A stretch of 64,000 nt of DNA from Actinomyces marseillensis (lineage in GTDB: Bacteria > Actinomycetota > Actinomycetes > Actinomycetales > Actinomycetaceae). Under the pieces are notes generated by a model that saw only the letters and a list, made by a program, of their open reading frames with translations, was not told the origin of the DNA and made no database searches. Position numbers and translations under genes: made by a program. Positions 8,628 through 17,356 of this stretch are shown here, piece by piece. The stretch covers positions 918,663-982,662 of the forward strand of contig NZ_LT707420.1 in assembly GCF_900155605.1 (NCBI RefSeq), read 5' to 3'. The first letter of the stretch is position 1. Every line of letters starts with the position of its first letter.

Positions 8628-9677
8628 ATGACTGTTGACGACCAGACGCTGGGCAGCCTCGAACAAAAAAATGCCGGTGGGAAGATCTTGCTGGCAGCGC
8701 CACGCGGATATTGCGCGGGCGTTGACCGCGCAGTTGATGTCGTAGAAAAAGCGCTGGATCTGTACGGCGCTCCCGTGTACGTGCGCAAAGAAATCGTTCA
8801 CAACAAATTCGTTGTGGAATCCTTAAGCAAGCGCGGGGCAATCTTTGTTCAAGAGACCGACCAGGTCCCCGAAGGCGCGCGCGTCGTCTTTTCCGCACAC
8901 GGAGTTTCCCCTCAGGTTCATGAGGTCGCAGCGCAGCGACACCTGGCAACCATTGATGCGACATGTCCACTGGTGACCAAGGTGCATCGCGAGGCCGTGC
9001 GCTACGCGAAGGACGATTACGACATTATTTTGGTGGGCCACGAAGGCCACGAAGAAGTTGAAGGGACCTTTGGCGAGGCCCCTGAACACATTCAAGTTGT
9101 TGGAAGTCCTGAAGAAGTCGACAACTTGGTGGTGCGTGACCCCGAGCGGGTCGTGTGGATTTCACAGACCACCTTGTCGGTTGATGAGACTCGCCAGACT
9201 GTTGATCGCCTGCGCGAGCGTTTCCCGGCTCTTCTTGATCCGCCCTCGGATGATATTTGCTACGCGACACAGAACCGCCAGGGGGCCGTGAAGGTCATTG
9301 CGCCGCTGGTGGATGTCATGGTTGTTGTGGGCTCGGCGAATTCCTCGAACTCGGTGCGTTTAGTCGATGTCGCGCTCGAATCGGGTGTGCCCGCTGCGTA
9401 TCGCATCGACAAGGCCGAGGAACTCCAAGAAGAATGGTTTGAGGGTGCCTCGACGGTTGGCCTGACTTCCGGTGCGTCGGTGCCCGAGATTCTTGTACGC
9501 GATGTTGTCGCCTGGCTGCAAGAACGCGGTTTCCCAACAGTTGAAGAGGTGCGAACAGAGACGGAGACGACGACTTTCGCGCTTCCTCGCGATCTGCGTT
9601 CAGACCTGAAGAATGCTGGACAGATTGATGTGCGCCCTCACGCTCGCCGCACTGCGGGGCCTGATCACACCAGCTGA
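8628..9677 (+). CDS. ispH: 4-hydroxy-3-methylbut-2-enyl diphosphate reductase
   Basis: A 349-residue iron-sulphur enzyme that performs the last step of the methylerythritol phosphate pathway, giving IPP and DMAPP. The three cluster cysteines are visible in [22 protein letters not shown] and [10 protein letters not shown], and the substrate-binding SSNSVRLVD follows. It supplies precursors to the two cis-prenyltransferases in this window. The ATG is preceded exactly six bases upstream by TACCGT and has no ribosome site, so the message is probably leaderless. Divergent from xseA. Confidence 0.96.
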   Translation: MTVDDQTLGSLEQKNAGGKILLAAPRGYCAGVDRAVDVVEKALDLYGAPVYVRKEIVHNKFVVESLSKRGAIFVQETDQVPEGARVVFSAHGVSPQVHEVAAQRHLATIDATCPLVTKVHREAVRYAKDDYDIILVGHEGHEEVEGTFGEAPEHIQVVGSPEEVDNLVVRDPERVVWISQTTLSVDETRQTVDRLRERFPALLDPPSDDICYATQNRQGAVKVIAPLVDVMVVVGSANSSNSVRLVDVALESGVPAAYRIDKAEELQEEWFEGASTVGLTSGASVPEILVRDVVAWLQERGFPTVEEVRTETETTTFALPRDLRSDLKNAGQIDVRPHARRTAGPDHTS

Positions 9678-9758
9678 GCGCAAGTTCACCCGCTTTTTCG
9701 CGCACTTTCTGTGCGTGCGGGCAAACGGGAGTGCGGCCTCGTCGGATAGGATAGGGGC

Positions 9759-10841
9759 GTGTCTTTAACTATTGGTATCGCTGGCCTGCCCAACGTTGGC
9801 AAGTCCACCCTGTTTAATGCTCTGACCCGCGCGACCGTTCTGGCTGCGAACTACCCCTTCGCGACTATTGAACCGAACGTCGGTGTGGTCCCTCTTCCTG
9901 ACCCGCGCTTGAACAAGCTTGCCGAGATCTTCGGCTCCCAGCGCATCATCCCCGCAACCGTGTCTTTCGTTGATATTGCGGGTATTGTGCGTGGTGCGTC
10001 TGAGGGTGAGGGCTTGGGTAACCAGTTCCTTGCGAACATTCGCGAGGCCGACGCCATTTGCCAGGTGACGCGCGCCTTCTCCGACCCCGACGTTGTGCAC
10101 GTTGACGGCAAGGTTGATCCGGCCTCGGATATTGAAACCATTAAGACCGAGCTGATTCTGGCTGACATGCAGACGCTTGAAAAGCAGATCCCGCGTCTGG
10201 AAAAGGAAGTCCGTGGCAAGAAGACCGAGGCAATTGTCCTGGAAACTGCGCGCGCGGCAATGGAACTGCTTGAAAAGGGTGAACTGCTCAGCGGCCCCGC
10301 GGGTGCAAAGCTTGATCAGGATGCACTCAAGTCCTTCCAGCTGATGACCTCTAAGCCCTTCATCTTCGTGTTCAACATGGATGCGGCGGAGATGGACAAC
10401 CAGGAGATGCAAGACGAATTGCGCGCCCTGGTTGCTCCGGCTGAAGCGATCTTCTTGGACGCGCAGTTTGAGTCCGAGCTTGTTGAGCTGGATGAGGACG
10501 ATGCGCGTGAAATGCTGGCTGAGTCCGGTCAGAGCGAATCGGGCCTGGACAAGCTCGCACGCGTTGGCTTCGACACCCTTGGCCTGCAAACCTACCTGAC
10601 CGCCGGTGAGAAGGAAGCACGCGCCTGGACGATTCACAAGGGCGACACAGCTCCAAAGGCAGCAGGCGTCATCCACACGGACTTCGAGAAGGGCTTTATC
10701 AAGGCTGAAATCGTCTCATACGACGATCTGATCGAGGCCGGTTCCATGGCTGCAGCGAAGGCTGCTGGCAAAGTCCGCATGGAAGGCAAAGACTACGTCA
10801 TGCAGGACGGCGATATCGTCGAATTCAGGTTTAATGTTTAA
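9759..10841 (+). CDS. ychF: Redox-regulated ATPase/GTPase YchF (OLA1 family)
   Basis: A 360-residue P-loop NTPase. The G1 motif GLPNVGKSTLFNALT starts at residue 8; DIAGIVRGASEGEGLGNQF is the G3 region; the C-terminal TGS domain includes AWTIHKGDTAPKAAGVIH and ends DGDIVEFRFNV. YchF prefers ATP over GTP, binds ribosomes and affects stress responses. The start is GTG 9759. TAGGAT ends six bases before it and no ribosome site is present, suggesting a leaderless transcript. Confidence 0.96.
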   Translation: MSLTIGIAGLPNVGKSTLFNALTRATVLAANYPFATIEPNVGVVPLPDPRLNKLAEIFGSQRIIPATVSFVDIAGIVRGASEGEGLGNQFLANIREADAICQVTRAFSDPDVVHVDGKVDPASDIETIKTELILADMQTLEKQIPRLEKEVRGKKTEAIVLETARAAMELLEKGELLSGPAGAKLDQDALKSFQLMTSKPFIFVFNMDAAEMDNQEMQDELRALVAPAEAIFLDAQFESELVELDEDDAREMLAESGQSESGLDKLARVGFDTLGLQTYLTAGEKEARAWTIHKGDTAPKAAGVIHTDFEKGFIKAEIVSYDDLIEAGSMAAAKAAGKVRMEGKDYVMQDGDIVEFRFNV

Positions 10842-10944
10842 TCACTCCTGAATGGGGCAGTGCCGGGTCGCGCGAGGGCGTGGCCCGGTTTTGCTGTTGT
10901 AAGTTCTTGAATCAAGGGTGAACGTGGGATGGGGTGTTGAAAAA

Positions 10945-10975
10945 TAACGTCTTGCGTTAATAACGTTTTACGTTA
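10945..10975 (+). promoter_or_regulatory. Paired TAACG-N5-CGTTA operators on the higBA promoter
   Basis: Two perfect palindromes of the form TAACG-N5-CGTTA lie at 10945-10959 and 10961-10975, 16 bases centre to centre. A promoter fits over them: TTGCGT (10952-10957), a 16-base spacer, TATATT (10974-10979). The higB ATG is only 9 bases after the -10, so the toxin mRNA is nearly leaderless. The arrangement is that of autoregulation by HigA or the HigBA complex; binding is inferred. Confidence 0.7.
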
Positions 10976-10987
10976 TATTGTTGTGTC

Positions 10988-11269
10988 ATGATCCAGTCAT
11001 TCGGGGATCGTCAGACTGAGCGGTTGTTTGCGAGGGAGGCTGTCCCTTCCCTCGATGCGCGCATCGTGCGTGTCGCGCTGCGCAAGTTGCGCCAGGTCGA
11101 TGCTGCGTGTCGTTTGGAGGATCTTCGGATTCCTCCGGGCAATCGGCTTGAGCGTCTGCGCGGTAATCGTGCGGGGCAGTACAGTATCCGAATCAATGAT
11201 CAGTGGTGTATCTGCTTCAAGTGGGGCGACGCTGGTCCAGAAGGGGTTGAGATCGTTGACTACCACTAA
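10988..11269 (+). CDS. higB: HigB-type toxin (RelE/ParE superfamily)
   Basis: A 93-residue protein of HigB length. It shows the pattern RLEDLRIPPGNRLERLRGN, RAGQYSIRINDQWCICFKW and a final EIVDYH, typical of ribosome-dependent mRNA endonucleases of the HigB/plasmid-killer family. The toxin gene precedes the antitoxin, as is characteristic for higBA. It overlaps higA by 14 bases. Upstream are two palindromic operators. Whether the toxin is active cannot be read from sequence, but the frame is intact. Confidence 0.9.
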   Translation: MIQSFGDRQTERLFAREAVPSLDARIVRVALRKLRQVDAACRLEDLRIPPGNRLERLRGNRAGQYSIRINDQWCICFKWGDAGPEGVEIVDYH

Positions 11270-11564
11270 AATTGCTCCGATTCACCCGGGCGAAGTCCTC
11301 ATGGAAGACTTCATCGAGGGTTTCGGCATTACACAGCACAAGCTCGCCGTCGCTATTGGGGTTCCGCCTCGTCGTATCAATGAAATCGTCCATGGGAAGC
11401 GTGGGATCACGGCGGATACCGCGATGAGGCTGTCCCGCTACTTCGGCACAACTCCGGGGTTCTGGATGAACCTGCAGATGCGCTACGAACTTGACTGTGC
11501 CGAAGAGGCGATGGGGGATGCTTTGAGTGGAATTGTTCCTCTTGCGACGGTGGAAGTCGTTTGA
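11256..11564 (+). CDS. higA: HigA-type antitoxin (XRE-family HTH)
   Basis: A 102-residue protein beginning at TTG 11256 (LTTTKIAPIHPGEVLMEDF), inside the end of higB. I picked this start because HPGEVL normally lies near residue 10 in HigA proteins. The helix-turn-helix reads GITQHKLAVAIGVPPRRINE, followed by ITADTAMRLSRYFGTTPGFW, the family hallmark. It neutralises HigB and represses the operon through the paired operators upstream. Translational coupling with the toxin gene is likely because of the overlap. Confidence 0.9.
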   Translation: MTTTKIAPIHPGEVLMEDFIEGFGITQHKLAVAIGVPPRRINEIVHGKRGITADTAMRLSRYFGTTPGFWMNLQMRYELDCAEEAMGDALSGIVPLATVEVV

Positions 11565-11586
11565 GTCGACGAAGTCTGATAAGGCA

Positions 11587-11614
11587 GTGGCCGGGGCGCG
11601 TGCGCCCCGGCCAC
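11587..11614. terminator. Bidirectional terminator
   Basis: Perfect 13-bp inverted repeat GTGGCCGGGGCGC (11587-11599) and its complement (11602-11614). Separates higA from the convergent DUF5692 gene. Confidence 0.75.
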
Positions 11615-11618
11615 GATC

Positions 11619-12650
11619 TTAAGACGCCTTCACAAACCCCGCCTTCTCGGGCGTCGTCCCAAGACGCGCAGCGATCACTTCCTTGTCCTCATCCGAGGCC
11701 AGGTCCCGCACCCATTCCACGTAAGTTGGCTCATCGACGTGAACTTCTTGCGTGAAGGGATTGCGCTTCTTCGAGACGATCACATACATATGGCGGCCGA
11801 ACACCCAGACATTTGCTAGCAGCGCGGCCGCCGAGATGATGAACATCGCGGTTGGGTTGTGAGCGCTGCGGTGCGCGAACATCGAGTCCTGCATGAAGTG
11901 CGGGAAGGTAAGCACCACGGCCGACCAGAAGGTCAGCGTGTAGGCCCGGTACTGGATCCACGCGCCTCGCCCAAACTTCATGAGAGCCGGAATCGTACAC
12001 GCCGCCAGCAACGCAACGCCCGAATACCAGGCGCGGTCCGCCAAACAGTTGTAGACGTAGGCGAAATTCCACAGGTCGTAGGCGATAATCCACCCGATCG
12101 TCAGGTCACCCCAGACGAGCGCGCGCTCCTTGCCCTTGGAGACGAAAATCCCGATCCACCCCGAGATTGCGAGCAGATTCAAAATCCCCGCGATCCCGTT
12201 CATGATGTTCCACGGACCTCCCCAAGTCACCATGCCCTGGGAAGGATCCACCCCGTGAATGCCGTAGCACTGGAAATCCCTCACCACGGCCTCGGCAATG
12301 TTGACGGAAAGGATCACCGGCGGAATCAGCAGGTACCCGCGGTTGTGCCGTAGCCTCGGGAATACTTGAAGAGCGACGAGGCACAGGGATCCTGCCAGCG
12401 CCGAATACTGCTTGACGATCGGGAACCAGCCTGCCGAGGCCGTGCCCTGCGTCGAGTGCGGCCACCAAAAGATCGTGAGTGCGACCGGGATGACGACGAA
12501 GACGGCGAGGACTACCCACATATTGCGCTGGGCAAGCCACGCCGTGAAGGCGAGGGCAGCGATGACCACGAGGAGCATCGCGTAATCCCACCACTCGCCG
12601 GCCTCGAAAAAGAAGAGGGTCGGGTAATCCGGGGGAGTGATCGAGCCCAT
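11619..12650 (-). CDS. DUF5692-family membrane protein (paralogue 1)
   Basis: A 343-residue polytopic membrane protein with about nine hydrophobic segments. The DUF5692 core is clear: GGPWNIMNGIAGILNLLAISGW, then GWIIAYDLWNFAYVYN and ALLAACTIPALMKFGRGAWIQ. The window holds two further members (13859 and 50243). No function is established for the family. ATG 12650 follows AAGGAG, which overlaps the end of the START-like gene upstream; the two are 5 bases apart and must be one operon. A soluble C-terminal tail of about 60 residues follows the last helix. The longer frame start upstream is less likely. Confidence 0.8.
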   Translation of the reverse strand: MGSITPPDYPTLFFFEAGEWWDYAMLLVVIAALAFTAWLAQRNMWVVLAVFVVIPVALTIFWWPHSTQGTASAGWFPIVKQYSALAGSLCLVALQVFPRLRHNRGYLLIPPVILSVNIAEAVVRDFQCYGIHGVDPSQGMVTWGGPWNIMNGIAGILNLLAISGWIGIFVSKGKERALVWGDLTIGWIIAYDLWNFAYVYNCLADRAWYSGVALLAACTIPALMKFGRGAWIQYRAYTLTFWSAVVLTFPHFMQDSMFAHRSAHNPTAMFIISAAALLANVWVFGRHMYVIVSKKRNPFTQEVHVDEPTYVEWVRDLASDEDKEVIAARLGTTPEKAGFVKAS

Positions 12651-12655
12651 CAGTG

Positions 12656-13693
12656 TTACTCCTTGCCCCAATCGGTGAGGTAGGTGCGCTCCATCTTCTG
12701 GCGGATCTGCTCATCCCACGAGAACGCAGGCTCGCTCCATCCTTCGAAGTACGAGGCGTCAACTTCGCTTTCCCACGGCGTGCCCGGGCCCGTCGGCGGC
12801 CACGAAGGATCGTCAGTGACGGGCGGGCGGATCTCAGCGACGGCCGGGGCGCTGCGTCCGAAACGGAACCACTGCGTGTAGGTGTCCTCGAAGAGGGGAG
12901 TGCCATCGTAGCGGCCAGCCGGGGTCTCACTGTTGAAGAAGCGGCCACCGAGCATACCTCGCATGAAACGCCCCGTCAGGTGCTGCTTCTTGCGGAACTC
13001 AAGCACGCGCTTGACGTAGAGGTTTTGCAGGTGCGTCATGCACCCGCCGATGAACTCGATGTTCACCCAGTTGAGCGCGGTCATTGCGGGCGAGGGGGGT
13101 TCGTAGCCGATGCGCCAATGGTTGATCAGGCGCGTGCGTCCACCCTCCAAGGGGACCATATAGAAGCACCATGCTGCCGCAAAGTGCTTCATTCCGGGGA
13201 AGCGGAATGCATAGGAACCTGGGGCCTTGGGCGGATTCTTTGTGTCAACCCACTGGACCATGTACTTGCCGGGCACGACGTCTGCCCATTCCATGGACAT
13301 TCCGTGGAAATCGAAGGCCGCAATGTCGCCGGGCATCATGGAATCGGGCTGTTGGAACTCTTCTTGGATCTCGTAGGAGTTGAAGAAGGGGAGTCGTGCG
13401 AAGACGCGCTCGAGGAATTCGGAGGAGAAAGACCCGGACTTTTCCGCGCCGATCTGCTTGAAGAGGCGCCACACTGCGTAGGCGGGGGCGTCGATGGTGA
13501 TCGCGTAGGTGGAGGAATACCCGTTGTCGTAGTTGGCGTCGATGAGATCATCGCCCGGGTAACGCCAGGCCTGTTCTTCGGGGGTGGCTTTGCCGCTGAG
13601 CTGGCTGAAGGCGTACATTCCGCCCAGGAGTGCGCCTCCTCCGACGAGGCCGAGGCGGCAGAGTCTGCCAAAGCGTGACGAGTGTCGTTTCAT
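12656..13693 (-). CDS. Membrane-anchored START/SRPBCC-like protein of unknown function
   Basis: A 345-residue protein with one N-terminal hydrophobic segment (RLCRLGLVGGGALLGGMYAF, residues about 10-30), then a soluble domain. The middle part reads like a SRPBCC/START-type ligand-binding fold: DAPAYAVWRLFKQIG near residue 70, GDIAAFDFHGMSMEW, AWCFYMVPLEGGRTRLINHW and a C-terminal helix region. Such folds bind hydrophobic ligands, but fold assignment here rests only on the pattern of motifs. It is the first gene of a two-gene operon with a DUF5692 protein and is divergent from another DUF5692 gene, suggesting a shared process. ATG follows GGAGGA. Confidence 0.6.
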   Translation of the reverse strand: MKRHSSRFGRLCRLGLVGGGALLGGMYAFSQLSGKATPEEQAWRYPGDDLIDANYDNGYSSTYAITIDAPAYAVWRLFKQIGAEKSGSFSSEFLERVFARLPFFNSYEIQEEFQQPDSMMPGDIAAFDFHGMSMEWADVVPGKYMVQWVDTKNPPKAPGSYAFRFPGMKHFAAAWCFYMVPLEGGRTRLINHWRIGYEPPSPAMTALNWVNIEFIGGCMTHLQNLYVKRVLEFRKKQHLTGRFMRGMLGGRFFNSETPAGRYDGTPLFEDTYTQWFRFGRSAPAVAEIRPPVTDDPSWPPTGPGTPWESEVDASYFEGWSEPAFSWDEQIRQKMERTYLTDWGKE

Positions 13694-13858
13694 GATCCTC
13701 CTCCTTGAGGACTAATTGAGCCAATATCGCGTGGATGCGGGGCTGTACGTGGTTCCAGCACACTGCAGAAGATGTAGCAAACCTCACATCTTTGGGTGAT
13801 TTAGGCACTATGATAGACGAAAATATTCAGCTTAGTTACAGGTTCGAAGGAGAATGCT

Positions 13859-15133
13859 GTGGACTCGCTCTTCCTCTGGGAGCTGGGAACTCCAAAGGTC
13901 TATCTCATCTGGCTACTTGTCTTGCTCGCGCAAATCCTTGTCGCCGAGATCAATCGCCGATGGAACTGGACGATCTTTGCAGTATGGACGGTTGGCGGCA
14001 TTTTGCTCATGCCCTATGCGTGGATCCACGGGACTCCCATGGTCGGGTGGTTCCCATTCGGCAAGTACGCGATCATGATCCTGACCGCCACCATGACCGG
14101 AACCGTCTTGGTTTACGCCAAACGCAACCCGGACAAAGCGCACAAATATGCGATTTGGTTGGGCGTGGCACTGTGGATCGGCTTGGCCGTCAACATCATG
14201 GAAGCAAACATCCGCGACCTCACGATCTACTTCAATGCTGACACCTACTATGCGTGCGGCGCCGACTGGCAGTGCCTGAAGGGCGTCAACGACGCGCACA
14301 CAATCGATATGATCGCCGGCCTGCCCGAGGCACGAGGCGTCAGCGCAGAACTCCACTCAATGCAGTGGTATCAGGAAGTTGCAGCGAACCTGTCTTCTCG
14401 CCACGTTGGTATTGATCCTGAAACCGGATTCCGTACGATCGGCGGCTACTGGAACCTGCTTTCCGCGCTGGCCGGCCAGCTCAATATCATCACGATCACC
14501 GGCCTCGGAAAAATCATCGCAACCTCGCCGGGCAAGCAGAAGGTCCGCGGGCTGATCTGGGTGGACATGGTGTGGCCGTGGGTTATTGCTTACGACCTGT
14601 GGAACCACGCGTTCCTCTACAACTCGCTGGCAGACTACACGTGGTACTGCACTCTTGCCCTGCTGCTGGCCTGCACGATCCCCGCGTTCACCTGGGCGAA
14701 GGGACAGTGGATCTGGTTCCGCTGCTTCACACTGGTGTTCTGGATTTCGATGAATACTTTGCTTCCCGAGGTCTTGGTGCCGCCCTCGGACATCTTTAAC
14801 TTTGCGACCATGGACCCGCGGGCGAATATTGCTTGTGCGGTTGTTGCCTTGGTGGCGAACGTGATGCTCTTTGTCTACTGGCTCTACAAGATCGTGGTGT
14901 TTAAGCGCAATCCGATCACCGGAGTTTTGTACTGTGAGCTGGCGGAATTCCGCACGATTGTGCGCGAGCACTGCGATGATAAGGATAAGTATTTCCTGGT
15001 CGACGGAATTCCGCAGACTCCTGAAGAGCTTGGTTTTGAGCCCTTGTCCAATACCGCGCCTGCCGATGGATACGCCTCGTGGATGCCCTGGTGGAAGGGT
15101 GAGGACCGGCGGTATCCCACGAAGCGTGGGTAG
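13859..15133 (+). CDS. DUF5692-family membrane protein (paralogue 2)
   Basis: A 424-residue member, the largest of three in the window. It shares the core motifs with insertions: VNIMEANIRDLTIYF, a ~60-residue insert that is mostly hydrophilic (about residues 130-195, containing CGADWQCLKGVNDAH), then GGYWNLLSALAGQLN, WPWVIAYDLWNHAFLYN and CTIPAFTWAKGQW. About eight to nine membrane helices are expected. GTG 13859 has AAGGAG at a good distance; an ATG five bases upstream is in another frame. It is divergent from the START-like/DUF5692 operon, across 165 bases. Function unknown. Confidence 0.78.
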   Translation: MDSLFLWELGTPKVYLIWLLVLLAQILVAEINRRWNWTIFAVWTVGGILLMPYAWIHGTPMVGWFPFGKYAIMILTATMTGTVLVYAKRNPDKAHKYAIWLGVALWIGLAVNIMEANIRDLTIYFNADTYYACGADWQCLKGVNDAHTIDMIAGLPEARGVSAELHSMQWYQEVAANLSSRHVGIDPETGFRTIGGYWNLLSALAGQLNIITITGLGKIIATSPGKQKVRGLIWVDMVWPWVIAYDLWNHAFLYNSLADYTWYCTLALLLACTIPAFTWAKGQWIWFRCFTLVFWISMNTLLPEVLVPPSDIFNFATMDPRANIACAVVALVANVMLFVYWLYKIVVFKRNPITGVLYCELAEFRTIVREHCDDKDKYFLVDGIPQTPEELGFEPLSNTAPADGYASWMPWWKGEDRRYPTKRG

Positions 15134-15195
15134 TGCCTGCTTCCACTAGAATCGCACTATCTATTTTGGGTGTCACTGAATGAAAAGAGACAAGA

Positions 15196-16194
15196 ATGGC
15201 CCAGAGGAATGTTGAAGGCGAAGACGAGCTCGTTGTCGAGCCGATCATCGAAGGCGAAATCGTCGAGGAAGATGGTGCTGTCTCCCTGGTTTCTGAGGCG
15301 TCTTCAGAGCAGGATCAGCAGGCCTCGGTCTACGCGGTTTTCTTCTTGAAGAAGCTCGTTCGCCTGCGGGGAGTACGGATCTCGCGCGAGGGCTTCTTGC
15401 GCCAAGAACTGCGAAAGCTTCATCTAAGTGATGCCCAGATTGAGCGTGCGATCGCGAGTGATCCTGTCTCTGCAGGTATTTCGCGCAAGTTGCTGGACAA
15501 ACTGGCAAGTGACGCGATCTCATTTGAAACTAAGAAATCAACCGCGCTCTCTTTTGCTGCAGGAATCCCCGGTGGCCTGGCGATGCTCGGAACCGTGCCC
15601 GCCGACCTCACTCAGTACTACGTTCACTCGCTGCGGATCATGCAAAAGCTTGCGTACCTGTATGGGTGGAGAGAATTCTTAACGGATTTGGACGATGTCG
15701 ATGATGAGACTATTGCCCAGATGGGCCTCTTCTTCGGTGTCATGCTGGGAGTTGCGGGAGCTGCGGAGTCACTGCGCGACTTTGCGCGAGTGATCGTTGC
15801 TCCGGCTATCGAAAAGAGGATCGCGCGCAAAGCCCTCATGAAGACAACGTGGTATCCGGTCGTCAAGAAGTCTCTTAAAGTGATTGGCGTTTCGGTCACG
15901 AAACAGAGCATGGCGAAAACCATGTCGAAGATTGTTCCCCTGATCGGGGGAGTGATCTCGGGTGGAATGACCTTCGTTGCTCTGCAAACTCAAGCGACAC
16001 GGCTCAAACAGCACCTGCGTCAGCTTCCGCCTCCGGGCCTCGATGCCGCGGAGTGGAAACTGAGGCCTCCTACTTCCCTCGAAACACCCTCCATGCCCCG
16101 CGAATCAAAGGAATCTGAAGCGGTAGTCGAGCATACGCAAGTGCCTGCGCGGCCGCAGGCTTGCCTTCCTTGCGATAATCCACGGCCATTTTAA
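15196..16194 (+). CDS. EcsC-family-like protein
   Basis: A 332-residue protein with an acidic N terminus (residues 1-45, many Glu/Asp) and a central region resembling the EcsC family: SFAAGIPGGLAMLGTVPADLTQ, YVHSLRIMQKLAYLYGW, and a glycine-rich hydrophobic stretch IVPLIGGVISGGMTFVAL. EcsC was described beside an ABC transporter in Bacillus; its molecular role is unclear. No signal peptide. The last ~40 codons (from about SLETPSMPRESKE) run antisense over the 3' end of the DoxX-like gene and look unlike the rest, as if the original stop had been lost. ATG follows AAAGAGACAAG. Confidence 0.6.
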   Translation: MAQRNVEGEDELVVEPIIEGEIVEEDGAVSLVSEASSEQDQQASVYAVFFLKKLVRLRGVRISREGFLRQELRKLHLSDAQIERAIASDPVSAGISRKLLDKLASDAISFETKKSTALSFAAGIPGGLAMLGTVPADLTQYYVHSLRIMQKLAYLYGWREFLTDLDDVDDETIAQMGLFFGVMLGVAGAAESLRDFARVIVAPAIEKRIARKALMKTTWYPVVKKSLKVIGVSVTKQSMAKTMSKIVPLIGGVISGGMTFVALQTQATRLKQHLRQLPPPGLDAAEWKLRPPTSLETPSMPRESKESEAVVEHTQVPARPQACLPCDNPRPF

Positions 16195-16432
16195 TGTTCG
16201 CGGGGAAGACGGCGATGTACAGTGCGCTCGCGGCCAAACCGGCCAGTCGCCTCGTCAATGGAAGCGCAAGGCCAGCGGCAATTGCCAACTCGGCTGCGCC
16301 GCTCACCAAGGTGTAGGTTCGCGCATTCCCGGGAAGGCTACGTGGCACAATCGCGTCATAAACCTGCGGTGCCTTGAAATGCATAACTCCTGCTCCTGCA
16401 AGCAAAAGTGCATGCCAGTGTGCTGTCTTCAT
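16070..16432 (-). CDS. DoxX-like small membrane protein
   Basis: A 120-residue membrane protein with four hydrophobic segments. Motifs such as AGVMHFKAPQVYDAIVP, SGAAELAIAAGLALPLTRR, AALYIAVFPANIKMA-like residues and LARLPLQIPLI-like residues (YARLPLQIPLIRGAWRV) match the DoxX family. Related proteins act near membrane redox systems, but no role can be assigned. Its ATG overlaps the stop of the acetyltransferase upstream (TAATG, one shared base), so it is translationally coupled. Its 3' end overlaps the convergent EcsC-like gene by 125 bases. Confidence 0.78.
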   Translation of the reverse strand: MKTAHWHALLLAGAGVMHFKAPQVYDAIVPRSLPGNARTYTLVSGAAELAIAAGLALPLTRRLAGLAASALYIAVFPANIKMAVDYRKEGKPAAAQALAYARLPLQIPLIRGAWRVFRGK

Positions 16433-17010
16433 TATGACTCCTGAACTTCGGCCTCGCGGCGCATGATGAACTCGCGGTCAGCGTGGTCGCCAACCATGAA
16501 CTTGTACTCGCCGACCAGCTTAAACCCGTGGCGCCCGTAGAGTCGCTGTGCCCCGAAGTTCTCACTGAAGCAGCCAATCCACAGGGGACGCGGCCCATCG
16601 GCAAGGAGGTAATCGATCGCGTGCCGGAGCATCATCGATCCGCGCCCGCCACCTTGGTATTCCCGCAGTAGATAGAGGCGCTGAACTTCTCCGTCGGTGG
16701 GCTTGACGTCGGGGTGGGGGAGGTGTGCGGGGCAAACGGTCACGTAGCCAATCAGTTTGCCTTCCGAGGCCGTCCGCGCATCAGTGCACTCTGGTGCAGT
16801 CGCGTCGGCCTCGCTTTCTTCAAGGAAAAGCAGCCAGGTTGGGCGCTGGGGGTCCGCGAGCTCGCCACGAAGGACCTCGGGGGAGTAGGCCTCGTGAATG
16901 AAACGATCAAGGTCTTCGGAAGAGTAAAGCTGTCCAAAAGTCTGGATGTAGCACGTGGACGCAAGCACGGATAGTGCCTCTGCATCTTCGGGTGTTGCGC
17001 GACGCAGCAT
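16432..17010 (-). CDS. GNAT-family N-acetyltransferase
   Basis: A 192-residue GNAT protein. Core elements are the N-terminal RRATPEDAEALSVLAS, GKLIGYVTV (strand 4), VQRLYLLREYQGGGRGSMML (the acetyl-CoA binding R/Q-X-X-G-X-G/A region) and NFGAQRLYGRHGFKLVGEY. It moves an acetyl group from acetyl-CoA to an amine that cannot be named. First gene of a two-gene operon with the DoxX-like gene. A fragment of an EamA transporter lies immediately upstream on the same strand. Confidence 0.88.
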   Translation of the reverse strand: MLRRATPEDAEALSVLASTCYIQTFGQLYSSEDLDRFIHEAYSPEVLRGELADPQRPTWLLFLEESEADATAPECTDARTASEGKLIGYVTVCPAHLPHPDVKPTDGEVQRLYLLREYQGGGRGSMMLRHAIDYLLADGPRPLWIGCFSENFGAQRLYGRHGFKLVGEYKFMVGDHADREFIMRREAEVQES

Positions 17011-17028
17011 AATTCTCCCCTCCTTGGG

Positions 17029-17187
17029 CTAGCCGATGATCATAAGAACAGTCCCGGCACACATACCAGCGATTCCCAATAAATACCGTCCCGAGACGCG
17101 CTCGCGCAACATGAGCGCTGAAAACGCAACTGTCACCAGTATTGAGAGCTTGTTGATGGGGACAACGGGGACGGAATCCGCATGTTT
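17029..17187 (-). pseudogene. Remnant of an EamA (DMT-superfamily) transporter, C-terminal piece
   Basis: Reading the minus strand from 17187, 52 codons are open before TAG 17029-17031, giving SVPVVPINKLSILVTVAF, then LMLRERVSGRYLLGIAGM and GTVLMIIG. This matches the last two helices of EamA transporters (pattern PI-D/N-KLSIL, then an RE/KE-R turn and a final G-T-L helix). In frame just upstream is TGA (17188-17190), and no further EamA sequence is seen. The rest of a ~290-residue transporter is missing, so this is a truncated relic. Confidence 0.7.
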
Positions 17188-17356
17188 TCATGGGCAGCAC
17201 AAGTCGATGTTTGTGAGTGAACGTCTCTACAGGTGCTTGAAAGTTACGTTTTTAGATTATTGGCAGCCGGATTGCGGGAAGTGTCTGAATTTTCCTCAAA
17301 AAATTCCCGATACATTTATGAATGCAAACTGTTGCGAGTGTTTTGCCCTGCCCTCA

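Noticed and set aside
9765-10676. 303-codon minus-strand frame opposite ychF
   Set aside because: Exact shadow of a highly conserved gene; no motif, no start signal.
11028-11564. A 178-residue version of HigA
   Set aside because: The first ~75 codons read through higB in another frame; HigA homology begins only at TTG 11256.
12653-13678. 341-codon plus-strand frame opposite the START-like gene
   Set aside because: Low-complexity Gly/Val/Asp-rich translation expected from the antisense strand; the minus-strand gene has a signal anchor, ribosome site and operon partner.
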